The position numbers and the translations under genes are program-made. The notes beneath the pieces are model-generated. The model did no database searches. It was not told where the DNA came from and was given only the letters and a program-made list of their open reading frames with translations. From Trichobilharzia szidati (taxonomy: Eukaryota > Platyhelminthes > Trematoda > Strigeidida > Schistosomatidae), in the NCBI GenBank assembly GCA_944472155.2, contig OX235277.1:25554804-25618803 (forward strand): DNA of 64,000 bases. The letters are read 5' to 3'. Below are positions 20,251-31,500 of the stretch, in pieces (the stretch's first letter is position 1; each line of letters begins with the position of its first letter).

Positions 20251-20840
20251 GACCTTCAATATTGTTTTTATTTCTTTACGTTCCCACTGGAACATAGGAC
20301 ACCTTCAAGCTAGAAGCTTGAAGTTTCTGTAGCAGTGGTGATTATTTTTACAGGATGGGGTTGCTAGGCAGCCTCATGCCCAATCTTCCCTCTTTACCAG
20401 TCTTACTACTGGCTTAGTGAGGTAAAGGAGAAGTGCATCTGTCGCCGAGGATCGAACCCCGGACCACCTGCGTGGTTGGTGAACACTCTACCGCTGTACC
20501 GCCGACAGGACCTTCAGTGTGGAGCCAGTGAAGTCATCTGCTGATAAGAGTCTTCAGCAGCGTGTTGGAAATGCTTCTAGTTGCGCGCACGTAACATTGG
20601 TACTGGGAATCCGAATTTTCTTCCTTCATGGTGACTTTGGAGGATTCTCAGACTGTTTTCAAAGTGATAAATGTCTTCCTTGCCTTTCCAAACCTGGTTA
20701 GCTCTGACAACCTCATTGGTTCCCACTGAGTGTAGTTGGAACAAGCTGCCTAGATAAGTGATGAAAAGAGTAACGTCTTTCAAACTTTTCCAGTTGATAG
20801 TGGTTTGTGCTTGTTGGCACTGGTCGGGTGTCTTCATCTG
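20220..20840 (-). mobile_element. RTE-2 LINE fragment, split by a SINE-A
   Basis: Left (20230-20262) and right (20509-20840) parts match consecutive RTE-2 sequence (compare 26005-26330: '...gaccatctga.cttcaatat' joined to 'agtgtggagccagtgaag'). The insert between them is SINE-A. The protein frames are broken. Confidence 0.65.
20263..20508 (-). mobile_element. SINE-A, full copy with target-site duplication
   Basis: Minus strand: tRNA-Gly-like head with box A (GGTACAGCGGTAGAGTG) and box B (GGTTCGATCC), a body, and an RTE-like end (rc of 'ttacgttcccactggaacat'). Direct repeats GACCTTCAATAT (20251-20262) and GACCTTCAGTGT (20509-20520) flank it. Internal boxes allow RNA polymerase III transcription; no protein is encoded. 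Confidence 0.85.
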
Positions 20841-21489
20841 AAAAGAGGTAACATTAGGTGTGAGTTTAACAACCCTATCCCATAGGTAAAAAACACCACC
20901 GCTATAGGAACTTTTAGGTTCAAAGCCTGAAGCCCTCCCTAATTTCCACATGGAATCGTTAAGAAACAAAACAGAAATCAATAAAAAGGAGGTTTAGCGA
21001 TGAAAAGTCAAATAAAAACTAGAGTGGTGACAAGATTTCAACCACGGGGTCTGCAGAATTTTAATTTGATACTGTAGCGAACAATATATCGTTTCAAATG
21101 TTAAAGCGTTATCCAGAAAAGCGGATAAGCTCCATCTACTAGGTGTAAAAGAGGGGATGAACTCATTTCCTCTGGCATATTCTTAAACTCCCAATGACAA
21201 AACAACAACAACAAAAACACGGAAAAGAGATAAACACAATCGAATTTATTTACTTTGTCCTTAATTATCAGTTGAATTTATCCTAAAAAAGAGTAAATCT
21301 GTAAACAGGGTTAACATCTGAATTGAATTAGCCGCGTAGAAATTCGAAATTTAATTTATTCTGTTGTGTTTTACAATTTCATCTTTTGTTTATCCACATA
21401 TTTGAGGTATTTTTTTATCATAATATCAGATTTTGTATTTGTAGGGTGATGACAGGATGTGACAACTAAGTAGTGGGAACTGATAGTAA
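20841..21489. other. unassigned AT-rich stretch
   Basis: No supported gene. Short ACA repeats lie near 21199-21215. Confidence 0.35.
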
Positions 21490-21740
21490 CTGACATTCAC
21501 GCGATGTCAGGTTCCAACACAAGGAGAATAGTCAATGGGCTGACTTTGTAACCTGAAGATTCTATGTTCATTCCATGGCGGCGTTGGTGTATACTCCTAG
21601 ACTAGGGCTTTGTTGGTCAATTCTGATCACACAGGTGAACAGAAATATCCAGTCTTGCCACTTCTAATTGTATCTACCAGCTCAACTGCTCATGTACAGC
21701 CAGTGATGCTGACTATTGCTCTAGGAACCTAATTTATCGT
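21490..21740 (+). mobile_element. SINE-B-like remnant
   Basis: Diverged head around 21545-21590 ('gtaacctgaagattctatgt') and ribozyme relic near 21590-21620 (CCTAGACTAGGG). Low similarity; boundaries uncertain. Confidence 0.35.
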
Positions 21741-21857
21741 GCTCTGAAACACCTACCAGCGTAAATAAGTAAATAAACCATCAATAGTTCTAAATGAGAT
21801 CGATTGATCAAAAAAACCCACAAAAGTAGCATTGAACAGTCCTTATCTACCATCTAT

Positions 21858-22515
21858 AGTCTGTCTGCCTGTCTGTCTGTTTTCGACATAGAACTTTGCA
21901 CCGAAGTGCAGCAGTTCAAATCGCCATACTCCATGTAGCACACAAAGTAAGAGAAGAAAGTAGAAGAAATGCATAACAGAGACAATAGACAGGGATATGA
22001 GACAAAAGGAATAGTAATAACGAAGAACAATATAGTTTCATTGTAAATGACAAGTCACAAGGAGTGGATGCATCTGCACCAGCCATTGAGAACGATTTTG
22101 AGCCATATCATCAATTGTTTCCAGCCATTAGTTTTTAATGTCCCTAGGACCCCAACCAGTCAGGAAGTCTACACCTTCCTACGTTGCTGGCTGGCTGGCT
22201 TAAACTAACTGTTGCGGATTTAACTGACTGGTGCCATGTTTTGGTTTGACCGCCGCTAGCTCTTTTCCAGTCTTACCCAATGCCAGCTAACATTGCCCAT
22301 CGAGGAAGGTGATGGCTCGGTGGTATACGTAACACATGTCCTAACCATCTCAGTCGATGAAGCTTCACAGCCTCGTCGATTGATTTCCCCTCCCAACTAC
22401 CTAGCACTCGGCGCCTAAGCTCAATATTGCTCACCTTATTATACCACTTCACACGGGAGATAGAACGTAGGCACCTATGATGGAAGACAGCTAATCTCAC
22501 AGCCACTATCATCTA
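21858..22515 (-). pseudogene. SR3/Perere-3-like LINE, C-terminal part of RT ORF
   Basis: The minus-strand frame 22512-22273 encodes AVRLAVFHHRCLRSISRVKW, ELRRRVLGSWEGKSIDEAVK and LRWLGHVLRIPPSHHLPRW, the C-terminal region of a LINE related to schistosome SR3/Perere-3. The following DNA, down to a GTCT-rich tetranucleotide tail at 21858-21878, is the rest of the C-terminus, with frame breaks. RT motifs are missing: the copy is strongly 5' truncated. The same element is found inside RTE-1 at 37.5-38.0 kb. Confidence 0.75.
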
Positions 22516-22739
22516 TAGGATATCGAATAAACTAGCAAACGCTTCTAAATATTAAGTGCCGAACACTCCAAAAAGCAACGGCCATTATAATTTGCATCAA
22601 TCAGCCAGTGATATATGTGCAGAAGAAGTAAGTTCAGTCAATATCGGTACTCTGGCCTACTGTCGACCTTATAAATTTATAAATTCCTTTAAATTATATG
22701 ATATTTATTTTAGTGTGAATGCCAACTACCACGAGACCT

Positions 22740-22900
22740 AGGTCCAAATCCCCCTCCGACTACCCTCCAAACATCTAACGTACTTCCTGTTTATATTAAA
22801 TGCTTGGAAGCAATCGGCAGGAAGTCTTGCTTGCCCTAGGTTTCGTGCTAGTTGGTACTCACGGGCAAGGTGTATCTGCAACCTTGAAGGAACTCTTGTT
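22740..22900 (-). mobile_element. SINE-C copy (left half of palindromic pair)
   Basis: Minus strand. Hammerhead-like region at 22838-22868: CCCGTGAG, loop CCAACTA, GCAC, GAAACCTAGG. The stem II arms and GAAA are intact, the first core is lost. Confidence 0.65.
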
Positions 22901-23170
22901 GAATCCCAGGAGCGATACGAGTTCCTTCAGGATTACAGATACGCCGCCTTGCTGGCTAGTGAGTGCCAACTAGCACGAAACCTAGGTCAGGCGAGGCTTC
23001 CTACCGATTGCCTCCAACCACCTAATATCATCAAATCAATGTGCACCATGATGGCGAGCCACCTAGTGGCATGGTAGCCACATTGCAAACCTGACTGACT
23101 GATAGAATTCAGTCTGAACCAAACAAAGGATTAGACACATTACACTAGTTACTGACTAGTGCCCAATCAG
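22901..23170 (+). mobile_element. SINE-C copy (right half of palindromic pair)
   Basis: Plus strand, with hammerhead-like region at 22944-22985: stem II GTGC/GCAC, loop CAACTA, GAAA, stem III ACCTAGGT and C. The first core reads CTAGTGA instead of CTGATGA. The tail includes 'gactgatagaattcagtctg' and ends near 'ccaatcagagt'. Confidence 0.7.
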
Positions 23171-23394
23171 AGTATACTTTCCGTTTATTAGGTAAGCAGT
23201 ACTGAAGGATGAAGAACAGAACCACGCAACTTTATCCACAAAGACAGATTTCTCACGTTTATTTACACTTATAACTATGGCTTATCTATAGAACTTGAAG
23301 GGGATTTCTATCTCTGTGTGTGTGTATGTGTGAACTTATCATTCACGACATTCAGTTTTCAAGCGAAAAGCCTCATGAATATTTTGTCATTCCT

Positions 23395-23620
23395 TTGAGT
23401 TCCAGCTGGGACAAAGGACTGAAAGCTTGAACCCTGAAATTTCAGTAGCATTAGTGCTTCTCTTTTCCAGGATGGGGGCGATAGACCCACACCCAAACTT
23501 CCCTCTTTTCTGGGCTGACTACCGGTTGAGTGAGGTTCAGGTGTACTTCTGTAGCCAGGAATTGAACCTCACGCCACGTGTATATTTAATGAGTCAACTT
23601 CCATTGAGCCACATGTAATT
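23395..23620 (-). mobile_element. SINE-A copy, diverged
   Basis: Reads on the minus strand from a damaged tRNA-like head (23560-23620) through the body ('cctcactcaaccggtagtc') to the RTE-like end near 23395-23430. Box B is altered (rc GGTTCAATTCC). Confidence 0.6.
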
Positions 23621-23639
23621 AAATAGTCAAAAGTATCAT

Positions 23640-24115
23640 GTTAATGAATAGATGTACTTTGATTGGACACTGGTAACTAGTGTTACATGTCTAGTCCTTT
23701 GTTTGGTGCAGACTGAATTCTATCAGTCAATCTTGCGATGTGGCCACCATTCTAGGTAGCTCGCCATCACGGTGTGCACATTGATTTGGTGATATTAGAT
23801 GGTTGAAGGCAACCGGCCAAAGGAAGCCTTGCCTGACCTAGGTTTCCCGCTAGTTGACACTCATCAGTCAGCAAGGGGGCGTATCTGCAACTGCCCTGAG
23901 GGAACTCATGACCCTTCTGAATACACTCGAACCCGTGTCACCCAGTGCTGCCTGCAGTCAGAGGCCTTACCACTGAGCTGGCTATTCGGGCTGGCTCGCG
24001 ATTGACCTCCTGTACGACTGTAGTGGGTACTTTGATTGGACACTAGTAACTAGTGTGATGTGTCTAGCTAGTCCTTTGTTTGGTGTAGACTGAATTCTAT
24101 CAATATCAGTAGTAG
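23640..24115 (-). mobile_element. SINE-C copy with RNA polymerase III boxes and hammerhead
   Basis: The minus strand gives a full order: box A (TAGCTCAGTGGTAAGGC near 23965-23985), box B (GGTTCGAGT near 23925-23937), hammerhead region 23827-23880, then the tail to 23640. A second partial SINE-C tail lies at 24020-24115. The tRNA-like head followed by a ribozyme matches the known design of the Sm-alpha family. Confidence 0.75.
23835..23867 (-). ncRNA. SINE-C hammerhead core
   Basis: CTGATGA (23861-23867), GAAA (23843-23846), stem III ACCTAGGT and cleavage C (GUC, 23835-23837) are intact. Stem II (GTGT/GCGG around loop CAACTA) lost its basal pair, and stem I (GCCTTGC/GCAAGGC) is separated from the core by two to three unpaired bases. 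Activity is doubtful. Confidence 0.5.
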
Positions 24116-24190
24116 TTGATGAAAACTTGTTTCGCTACAGGTTTGATCGCTAGTTGACATCAATTTGAGAAGCACGGGAAAAGCTGGAAG

Positions 24191-24473
24191 TGTAACAACA
24201 GAAGATCATAACCAACAGATTGTTTATTGAGAAAATCAACAGGTATTTATAGATTTTGATGTACATTATTATCAGTGGAGAAGTAACTTCTTCTGACTGG
24301 TTGTTTTCTCGCTGAAGGTTAATCTGTACTTCTTTTGGCGGCTTCTCAGAAAGTTCAGTAATATATCTGCAAATCCTATTTACACACGTTAAATCCGCTG
24401 TGATTGGTTGGTGAGTTTCTCAGGGTTAACCTTTGTTATCGTTTTTCTCGCGACCCTGATTCCGGACGTAACA
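24191..24473 (+). repeat. interspersed repeat F, possible solo LTR
   Basis: 283 bp from TGTAACAACAGAAG to GGACGTAACA. Text matches the repeat at 19165-19505 (tttattgagaaaatcaacag, tgtgattggttg). The TG..CA ends and lack of coding content suggest a solo LTR, but I see no flanking duplication. Confidence 0.45.
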
Positions 24474-24514
24474 CTGACGCAAAACTGTTGTTTACAATTT
24501 TGGCTTGTTCTCAG

Positions 24515-24695
24515 CCACCTATCACCATAGAATTACTAAACAGCTGTTTCGTCCTAGTATGGGACTCTTCATAGCACACACTCATGGGGGTTCGAACACA
24601 TAACCTTCCGGTTACAAGACAAGCTCGTAGACCATTCAATCACCGGGATCACATCCTAGAGCTGATATATCGCGAATCGGTAGAGTTTTGAATTT
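24515..24695 (-). mobile_element. SINE-B copy (left half of pair)
   Basis: Minus strand: box B rc at 24593-24603, hammerhead region 24535-24580 with ATGAAGA (C3 lost), stem II GTCC/GGAC, GAAA and palindromic stem III. Confidence 0.65.
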
Positions 24696-24699
24696 TTCG

Positions 24700-24860
24700 C
24701 CTACTAGACAGGGTCCCAATGGCTGAAGGTCCCGAGTTCACACTCCTCAAGAGTCCCGAAATATGGCGAATCAGATGTCCAGTACTCCTTGATGGTTTCC
24801 AATGGTTCTCTAACCGATGTTGATCAGTCCATGGTCAAACCTGTAACTGATCAAATCCCT
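24700..24860 (+). mobile_element. SINE-B copy, truncated (right half of pair)
   Basis: Plus strand: 'gggtcccaatggctgaagg' head, ribozyme relic near 24750-24775 (AAGAGTCCCGAAATATGGCG), tail 'gatgttgatcagtccatggt'. Confidence 0.55.
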
Positions 24861-25383
24861 ACAAACTAATATTTACAAACTAGATTAACCGGGACTGTGT
24901 ATCGATTAGTTTATTGATTGCACCGGAAACATGATCAATCCATTTTGAAAAGTAGTTCTAGTTAAACACCAACACTGGCTAGTATTTAGCGATATATGTA
25001 TATATACCTAATCATCTGTATACCTACTTTAAAAAACCTATATCTCGTTTATATTCTAATAATTAACATTTTGAACTGTAATTCAATGTAGTTTAACTAA
25101 TCATCAATACACGGAAATGCATAAGGTCACATAGGACACATTAAAATTGTCAATATCACATATAAAATAGTTGTGAACACTAATCATCATCAGGAGTAAA
25201 AATCGATAAAATAACAATAAAAATAAACAATTATATTTCATTTTAGAGAGAAAAAACAAGAAGTTCAGCAAAGGTAGCCACTATTGTAACAACAAAAGTT
25301 AAGACACAGAAGCCAAGGTGTATTTTCGATTGATCATACCGCTATTTATATCCATATCTATACAGTTTTAGATTCTCTAACGA

Positions 25384-25651
25384 ATCATTGGTGCGTCGGT
25401 GGCATAGCGGTAGAGTGGTTGCCGACCACGCCAACCACGTGGTCCTGGGCTCGATCCCCGGCCGACGTACTCCTTTACCTCGCTAAGTCAGTGGTAATAA
25501 TGGTAAACGATAGAGGTTGGGCATGAGGCTGGCTAGTAACCCCATCCTGTAGAAATAAACACCACTGCTACAGAAACTTCAAGCCTCTAGCATGAAGGTA
25601 CCCTATACTCCAGTGAGAACGTAAAGGAATTTTTAAAAATACGGATCATTG
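25384..25651 (+). mobile_element. SINE-A, full copy with target-site duplication
   Basis: The head is an almost complete tRNA-Gly-like cloverleaf: GCGTCGG pairs with CCGACGT, box A is TGGCATAGCGGTAGAGTGG, box B is GGCTCGATCCC. The body follows, then the RTE-like end 'gtaccctatactccagtgag' and 'aacgtaaaggaat'. ATCATTG flanks it on both sides (25384-25390 and 25645-25651), consistent with target-primed insertion. Confidence 0.85.
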
Positions 25652-25684
25652 AGCTTGTGTTTTGACTTACATGATTAATAATAT

Positions 25685-27057
25685 TATTGTTCCGTTGAAT
25701 AACTAGTGGAACATATGGCTTCAACTGCACGTCTCCACTTGCTTCTGTCTTCTGCTGCACTTTTCACCTGCATCCATGTTAGTCCATACTGTTTTAACTC
25801 CTCTTCACACGATCTCCTCCATGTCACCCTTGCACTGACGTCCCACTCGCCACTTCCCTTTCGGGTTCCACTCGAAGGCCTGAAGCGTGGTGTCACCCAG
25901 CGGCCTCCTCAGCGAGTGTCCAATCCATCTCAACTTTATCCTACATATTTGTTGAGCGATTGGTTCTTGTATCGTTTGTCCCCATAGTTTCTTGTTGGTG
26001 ATTCTTTCCGGCCATCTGATCTTCAATATAGAGCCAGCGAAGACAGTTGTTGATAAAGGTCTGCAACAGGCTGTTGGAAATATTCTTTGTGACCCGCCAA
26101 GTTTCTGATCCGTACGTATAGAAGAACTGACTGACTTGACGTTTGTATTGAAAATCCGAATTTTGTTGTTGATGCTGAGTTGAGTGACGAAGATTTTTAG
26201 ATTGGTTTCAGGTTGATGAATGTGTTTCTCGCCTTCTCGATTCTCGATTTGACATCCTCGTCCACCGTTCGTCCTGTAGTTCAAACAATGCTCCCTAGAT
26301 AAGTGAATGAAGTAACCTCTTTCAAATCCCTCCCGTTGATGGTGATTGGCGCTGGATGTTGCTGCTGTTTTTGTTGTTGTTGTTGGTTGGTTATTTTCAT
26401 AACCTCCGTCTTGTCAATGTTCACCTGGAGTCCTATCTTTGCTGCCAGCCTCTTCGACCAGTTTGTCGGTTTTCGTTTGTAAGTCTTCGATTTCGTGTGA
26501 CATCAAACATAAATCATCCACGCGCGAAATCCAGGTCTCCTAGGTTCTTCACGTCAGTCCAGGATATCCCTGTCTTCTCGTTTCCCACTGTCTGACGCAT
26601 AATCCAGTCCACCACAATTAGGAATATCATTGGTGATAATAAGCACCCTTGTCTGACTCCTGTGTTTACTCCAAACGCCTCTCTGAGTTTTATGTTGTGG
26701 ATCACTTGACATGTGCCATTGTCGTACAGCTGTTGAATAAGGTTGATGAATATTTGGGGTACGCCGTAGTACTCGAGTAGTTTCCAAATTACTTAGCGGT
26801 CAACGCTGTCGAAGGCCTTCTTAAAGTCTATAAAGTCGAGGTAGAGATTTGATTGCCATTCCATGCTTTGTTCGACGATGATGCGTAGAGTTGCAATTTG
26901 GTCAGAACATGATTTGCCTTTCCTGAATCCAGCTTGTTCCGATTGGCGGAGTTCTGTATCCAGTGCGTCCTTTATTCTCTCCAGGATGATGCGACTCAGG
27001 ATTTTACTTGGCGTCGACAGGAGCATGATTCCTCACCAGTTCTTGCAGAGTCCTAAC
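25685..27057 (-). pseudogene. RTE-2 LINE, 5'-truncated, with RT domain
   Basis: On the minus strand from 27057: LLSTPSKILSRIILERIKDA, EQAGFRKGKSCSDQIATLRI, motif A LDFIDFKKAFDSVDR, motif B GVRQGCLLSPMIFL, then a damaged FADD region (DLDFARG-type), INGRDLKEVTSFTYL-type words, IRWPERITNKKLW and RKWRWIGHSLRRPLGD. Frames are interrupted several times, and the endonuclease and the RT start are missing. The 3' end (25685-25730) has the sequence that SINE-A shares. RTE-clade identity is inferred from motif spacing and similarity to RTE-1. Confidence 0.8.
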
Positions 27058-27239
27058 GACATGAAACAGAATGTTCAAATACACATAGTATTCTGTTGCT
27101 ATTGCTGTATTAAACTGTGAGAATACGTGAGAATAATATTCTGTTGGAACACACTGTCTGTATCACACCAAAACCATACTATCTTTTCTTTGCGTTTTCA
27201 TCCTCTAAAGAAACTGTACAATCGCATTTACGCACATAA

Positions 27240-28935
27240 GTTAACATAGATAGAATTATTATTAATATTATTAAAATTATTATAGCGAAAATATTCATTC
27301 AGACATCCATAAAACACAAAATAATTGAACAAAGAATATCCTTGTCGATTATTTCCTCTTATGACTCTACAATTATGTATATATGCATGTTTATATACAT
27401 AGAATATTCAAGAATAGTAGTCAATAAGAATATTAGTGTTTTTGTTCAGTGTTTTGTTCAGTAAGATAAATGCAATTACAATTCATTAAAGATGCTTAAA
27501 TTACAATAATAATAAGGATATAGTAGCAAATAGAATATCAACTAAAATTAGGGAAATTTCCACAAAAGTTCTGGATCATTCAAATCTAGATGACCAAGGT
27601 AAGGATAATGTCTGGACTAACTTCTTTTGGACGCACAAATTATCCTTCTTAATATGCATCCCAACAGCCTCTACAATGTTTAGTAGTCAAACTCTTGTGG
27701 CGAAGTTGAGATTTGTTGGTATGCGGTAAATGACCCTGAAAGCCGCCTTGTTGACATCAGTCTTGTGTTCTGTATCCACAAGATGAGATAAAAAAGCACT
27801 ACGAATAGATTTTGTTTGTCTCTTGCTTAACCACGCAGGGTGATGTTTGGAAATCCGACGAGAAACACGCCTAATTGTACGGCCTATGTAACTAACTGGC
27901 TCATTCGACAGGAGCAGTTAAATTGGTAGATACACATAGGAGAGACGAAAATACGCAGTTTGTCTTTTACTCCCGAACGCAAAATACGGGTGGGTGGTTT
28001 TGAAGACGCAGCGTAATTTGGCAACAGGGGATGCTCCTTTTAGCGCATTTCTAAGGCATTGTGTTAGTATATCGCTGATGCTGCCCGCGAGGAACTGCAT
28101 TTGTAAGAATAAGGCCTTTTTAGGAACTGTTGGTACCTTGAGCTGCTTTGATTTTAGATTCATATTCTTATCAATAAACTTTTCAAGATAACCATTTTCA
28201 CTTAGCAACCGTTTAATATTAATAAGCTCCTCCCCAAGTCATTCATCCGAGCAGATTGCTCCTGCTCTGTGAACCCAGCACTCTATCAGACTGAGTTTGT
28301 ATTTTAAGGTCACGAAGCTGAAAAAATGAGCACACTGACAGTCATTTGATGTAGGTTTTCTATATACACTTCTTCTTATTGTGCCATCCTCTTTTCTGGT
28401 CATAAGGACATCTAGAAATGAAATACTAGAGTCTTTTTCTTTCTCAATAGTAAAATTTATTGCAGGATGAACCTCGTTAAATTTATCCAGGATGTTCTTT
28501 GCTTCATCCTCATTTTTCATAATCAAAAAATGTATCATCCATGTACCGACAATAGAATTCAAGTTGATCAATAACATCCTTCAAAGGCCTATTTTCTAAT
28601 TTCGCAAGGAAAATGTCGGCTAGAATGGGTCCTAGTAGTGACCCCATTGCCACACCGTCGATTTGTCTATATATTTACTTATTAAATAAAAAGTGGACAT
28701 TGATTGCGCATTTCAAGAGAAGCTCTTTTATGAAAGATATAGGAATACCTACATCAATGTTTCGTCTATTGACTTCTTCGTATACAAAGTCCACCGTATC
28801 CATAAGTGGTACACATTGGTTGAATAAGGAAGATACGTCAAATGATATCATGAATTTATTGTCAACACTGAAATCTTTTATCCTTTCAACAAATTCAAAA
28901 GTATCCTTTACACTGTGTTTCACCAACTCAGTATG
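27240..28935 (-). pseudogene. PLE-D: RT and GIY-YIG remnant
   Basis: Minus strand: FMISFDVSSLFNQCVPLMDT (motif A region, with a one-codon oddity), a stop at 28675, [18 protein letters not shown] (motif B), [11 protein letters not shown] (motif C with Met in place of Val), SISFLDVLMTRKEDG, RSVYRKPTSND, LRRILSENGYLEKFIDKNMN-type linker, and a broken GIY-YIG domain down to about 27610. The untranslated tail reaches 27240 and matches 35030-35200 and 55800-55960. The N-terminal RT part is missing. Confidence 0.75.
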
Positions 28936-29139
28936 AAGAGGCTGTCCTCAAATGTCTCCAGATCATGAAGCCTATCCAGTCCCTCGGTCTAGATACTATG
29001 CCCAATATTATTTTTGGAAAATGTGAGGATATTCTTTGTCAGTTTCTGCACACGTTGTGCCTGTTTCTTTTCAGAAACATAGCAAAATTTTCTCTCCGCC
29101 GAAATCATCAATTGGATCATGTGTTAAGTTTAAATTGAA

Positions 29140-30372
29140 TATTATTATTATTATTGTTTCCTTTAATTCCTAGAGGAACATAGGGATTCAGCCGCGTTCT
29201 GTTCCCCGCCAACGTTTTCACCTGGCTCCAAGTCTGCCCACACGCTTTCATCTCATCTTCACATGACCTCATCCAAATCACCCTCGCACTGACGACCAAC
29301 TCGCCGCTTCCCTTTCGGGTTCCACTAGAGGGCTTGTCTAGTGATGTCACTTGATGGATTGTTTCCTTAGAGTATGGCCAATCCACCTCCATTTCTTCCT
29401 GCCTATTTGTTTCACAATCGGTTCCTGCTGGGTTGGCCCGCTCCCAGAGATCCCTCTAGCTGATCTTTTCTGACCGGTCATCTGATCTTGAGTACTGAGT
29501 GAAGACAACTGAGATGCTCTTTAAGGCATGCTAAGCTCTGATCCGTATAGTAGCACTGACTTCACATTGGAGTTGAGAATGCGGATCTTATTTTTGATGC
29601 TGAGTGCTGTTGACCTCCACACAGACTTGACGTGGGTAATGAAAGCTTGTCTTGCTTTTCTGATTCTTGCTTTGATATCCTCGTCAGTTCCGCCTATAGT
29701 TGAAATGATGCTTCCCAGGTAGGTAGGTGAAGGAGGTTGTTTCTTTTAGGTTCCTTCCATTTATGCTGATTGTTGTCTGTTGTTGTTGTTGTTGCTGTTG
29801 GTGGTGTTGCCCAGGAATCTTCATCACCTATCGCTGTTTTCTCTATGTTCATCTGAAGTCCTATCTTCTCTAGATGCTTCTTCTGCCAACTTGTTGCTTT
29901 TCACTTGCACATCTTCCAGTTTGTGGGAAATCATATATATATCATCGGCGAAGTCTAGATCCTCCAAGTTTTTTGTGTAGGTCCATTTTATGCCTGTTTC
30001 CTCATTGCCCACTGTTTGTCGCATTATCCAGTCTACTGCAATCAGGAAAATCATTGGCGATAGTAGGCAGCCAGCTTGTCTTACTCCTGTCCTCACTTCG
30101 AAGGGTTCCGTAAGTTTCCCATTGTGGATTACTTGGCATGTAGCATTGTCGTATAGCTGTTGGATGAGATGTATAATTGTCGGTGGCACCCTGTAGTAGC
30201 GAAGTAGTTTCCAAATCACCTCTCGATCGACGATGTCGAAGGACTTTTCAAAGTCGATGAAGTTGAGATAGAGAGTTGACTGCCGTTCAAAGCTTTGTTC
30301 AATGATGACCATAATGTAGCGATCTGATCAATACATGACTTGTTTCTCCTGAATCCAGCCTATTCCGGTCGA
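29140..30372 (-). pseudogene. RTE-1 LINE, 5'-truncated
   Basis: Minus strand 30312-29824 encodes SFERQSTLYLNFIDFEKSFD (motif A), VRTGVRQAGCLLSPMIFL (motif B, with an inserted A) and LEDLDFADDIYMI (FADD motif C). Then come a deletion, INGRNLKETTSFTYL-type words, and a 3' end at 29140-29200 with the RTE tail. Upstream of the RQSTLY block only a short 'frpeqagfr' remnant remains. Confidence 0.8.
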
Positions 30373-30539
30373 CTACTATTACCTCACCATTTTTAAAAAT
30401 AATGAAAAATGTTGCTCTTACTTAACCATGAACCTTCATTGAAGGCTTTCAACAACTCAAAACAACTTCCATACAAATATGGCAGATATACTTTAGATGC
30501 TGCTATTGTCTCGTATCATAATTTTGTCTTCAGTTTAGA

Positions 30540-31095
30540 CCAAAGGTGTTAAATATGTTTGTTGTGCCTTCCTAGAATACACGCCTACCTTTAAATGTCT
30601 CCCCAGACCTCTTTCGCTTAACAAATTGTGATGTGAACAGGGTACTGAACTGATGAGAGGCCGCATTCCTATTTTTCTGTTTGGAAGTAGTACACTGTAT
30701 GTAAAAGAGAAGCCTTCCACTGGTTTACCTACTCTACCCAGTGTCCTTCAAGGTGCTGTTCTTTCTCCTTACATGACTCGCCTCATTCTGATGGAGCCGA
30801 TTTGGTTTAGTATGTCGATGAGTTGAATGTTTCCATGCCGACTACTTTCCAATCAGAGGGTTCCAAAATGAATGACTTTTTATCACAATTTTTAGCCATT
30901 GATTTTTGTCAAATGGTATTCAGCTAAATCCCTTCAAATGTCAGATTGTTAATTTTACTTTCGTTCCCATGGTTCTTTTGTATCAGAGAGTTTGGAACTA
31001 AGTTGAATGTCAAACACCTTGGATTGTGTCTTTCCTCTCATCTTTCTTTAGTCTTCTCGTATCATGCTAATTACTAGAAAGATGGTTTGTCTAAG
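30540..31095 (+). pseudogene. CR1-like LINE, broken RT piece
   Basis: In shifting frames the plus strand gives SVLQGAVLSPYMTRLI (motif B), YVDELNVSMPTTFQSEGSKM (motif C, altered from Y.DD), NPSNVRLLILLSF-type and KLNVKHLGLCLSSHLSLVF. The order and spacing match the 1.4-2.1 kb copy, extended upstream. Several stops and shifts. Confidence 0.6.
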
Positions 31096-31109
31096 GGAAA
31101 TTCAAGGTG

Positions 31110-31293
31110 ATAATAATTTTGCAATTTCATGGAGGATTTCATCATGTGCTGACATCAGTTAGAGAACCATTGAAAACCAGCCAGGGAGTATTGGAGAGCC
31201 AGCTGTTTCGTCTGCCTAGTTTGGGGCTCTTCAGCAGACATTGCGAAATGGTCGCGCTATGTCGTGAATTGGCAGAAGTTAGACTTCATGGAC
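31110..31293 (-). mobile_element. SINE-B copy (left half of palindromic pair)
   Basis: The head at 31260-31290 is damaged. The ribozyme region at 31190-31245 has CTGAAGA, loop AAACTA and GAAAC; stem III is expanded. Confidence 0.6.
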
Positions 31294-31500
31294 TGGCCAT
31301 TGGATCGGGTCTCAGTGGCTCAATGGTCTACGAGCTCGCTCGCCTTGTAACCAGAAGGTCCTGGGTTCGAACCCCAATGGGGTGGATGCGTACTGCTGAA
31401 CAGTCCCAAACTAGGCAGACGAAACAGCTGTACAGTATTCCAGTCCTGGGTTTCCAGTGGTTTTCTAATTGATGTCAGCTCATGATGAAATCCTCCATGC
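31294..31500 (+). mobile_element. SINE-B copy with near-intact ribozyme (right half of pair)
   Basis: Box A 'gtggctcaatggtctac' near 31314, box B GGTTCGAACCC near 31364. Ribozyme 31391-31440: GTACTG, then CTGAACA (canonical CTGAnGA; G8 is C), stem II with inserted bases, GAAA, palindromic stem III ACAGCTGT, and A as the cleavage base. One core change away from canonical. Confidence 0.7.

Noticed and set aside
25384..25470. Possible functional tRNA-Gly gene
   Set aside because: The head folds like a tRNA, but it is fused to the SINE-A body, has a target-site duplication around the whole 260 bp, and its anticodon arm is distorted by inserted bases.
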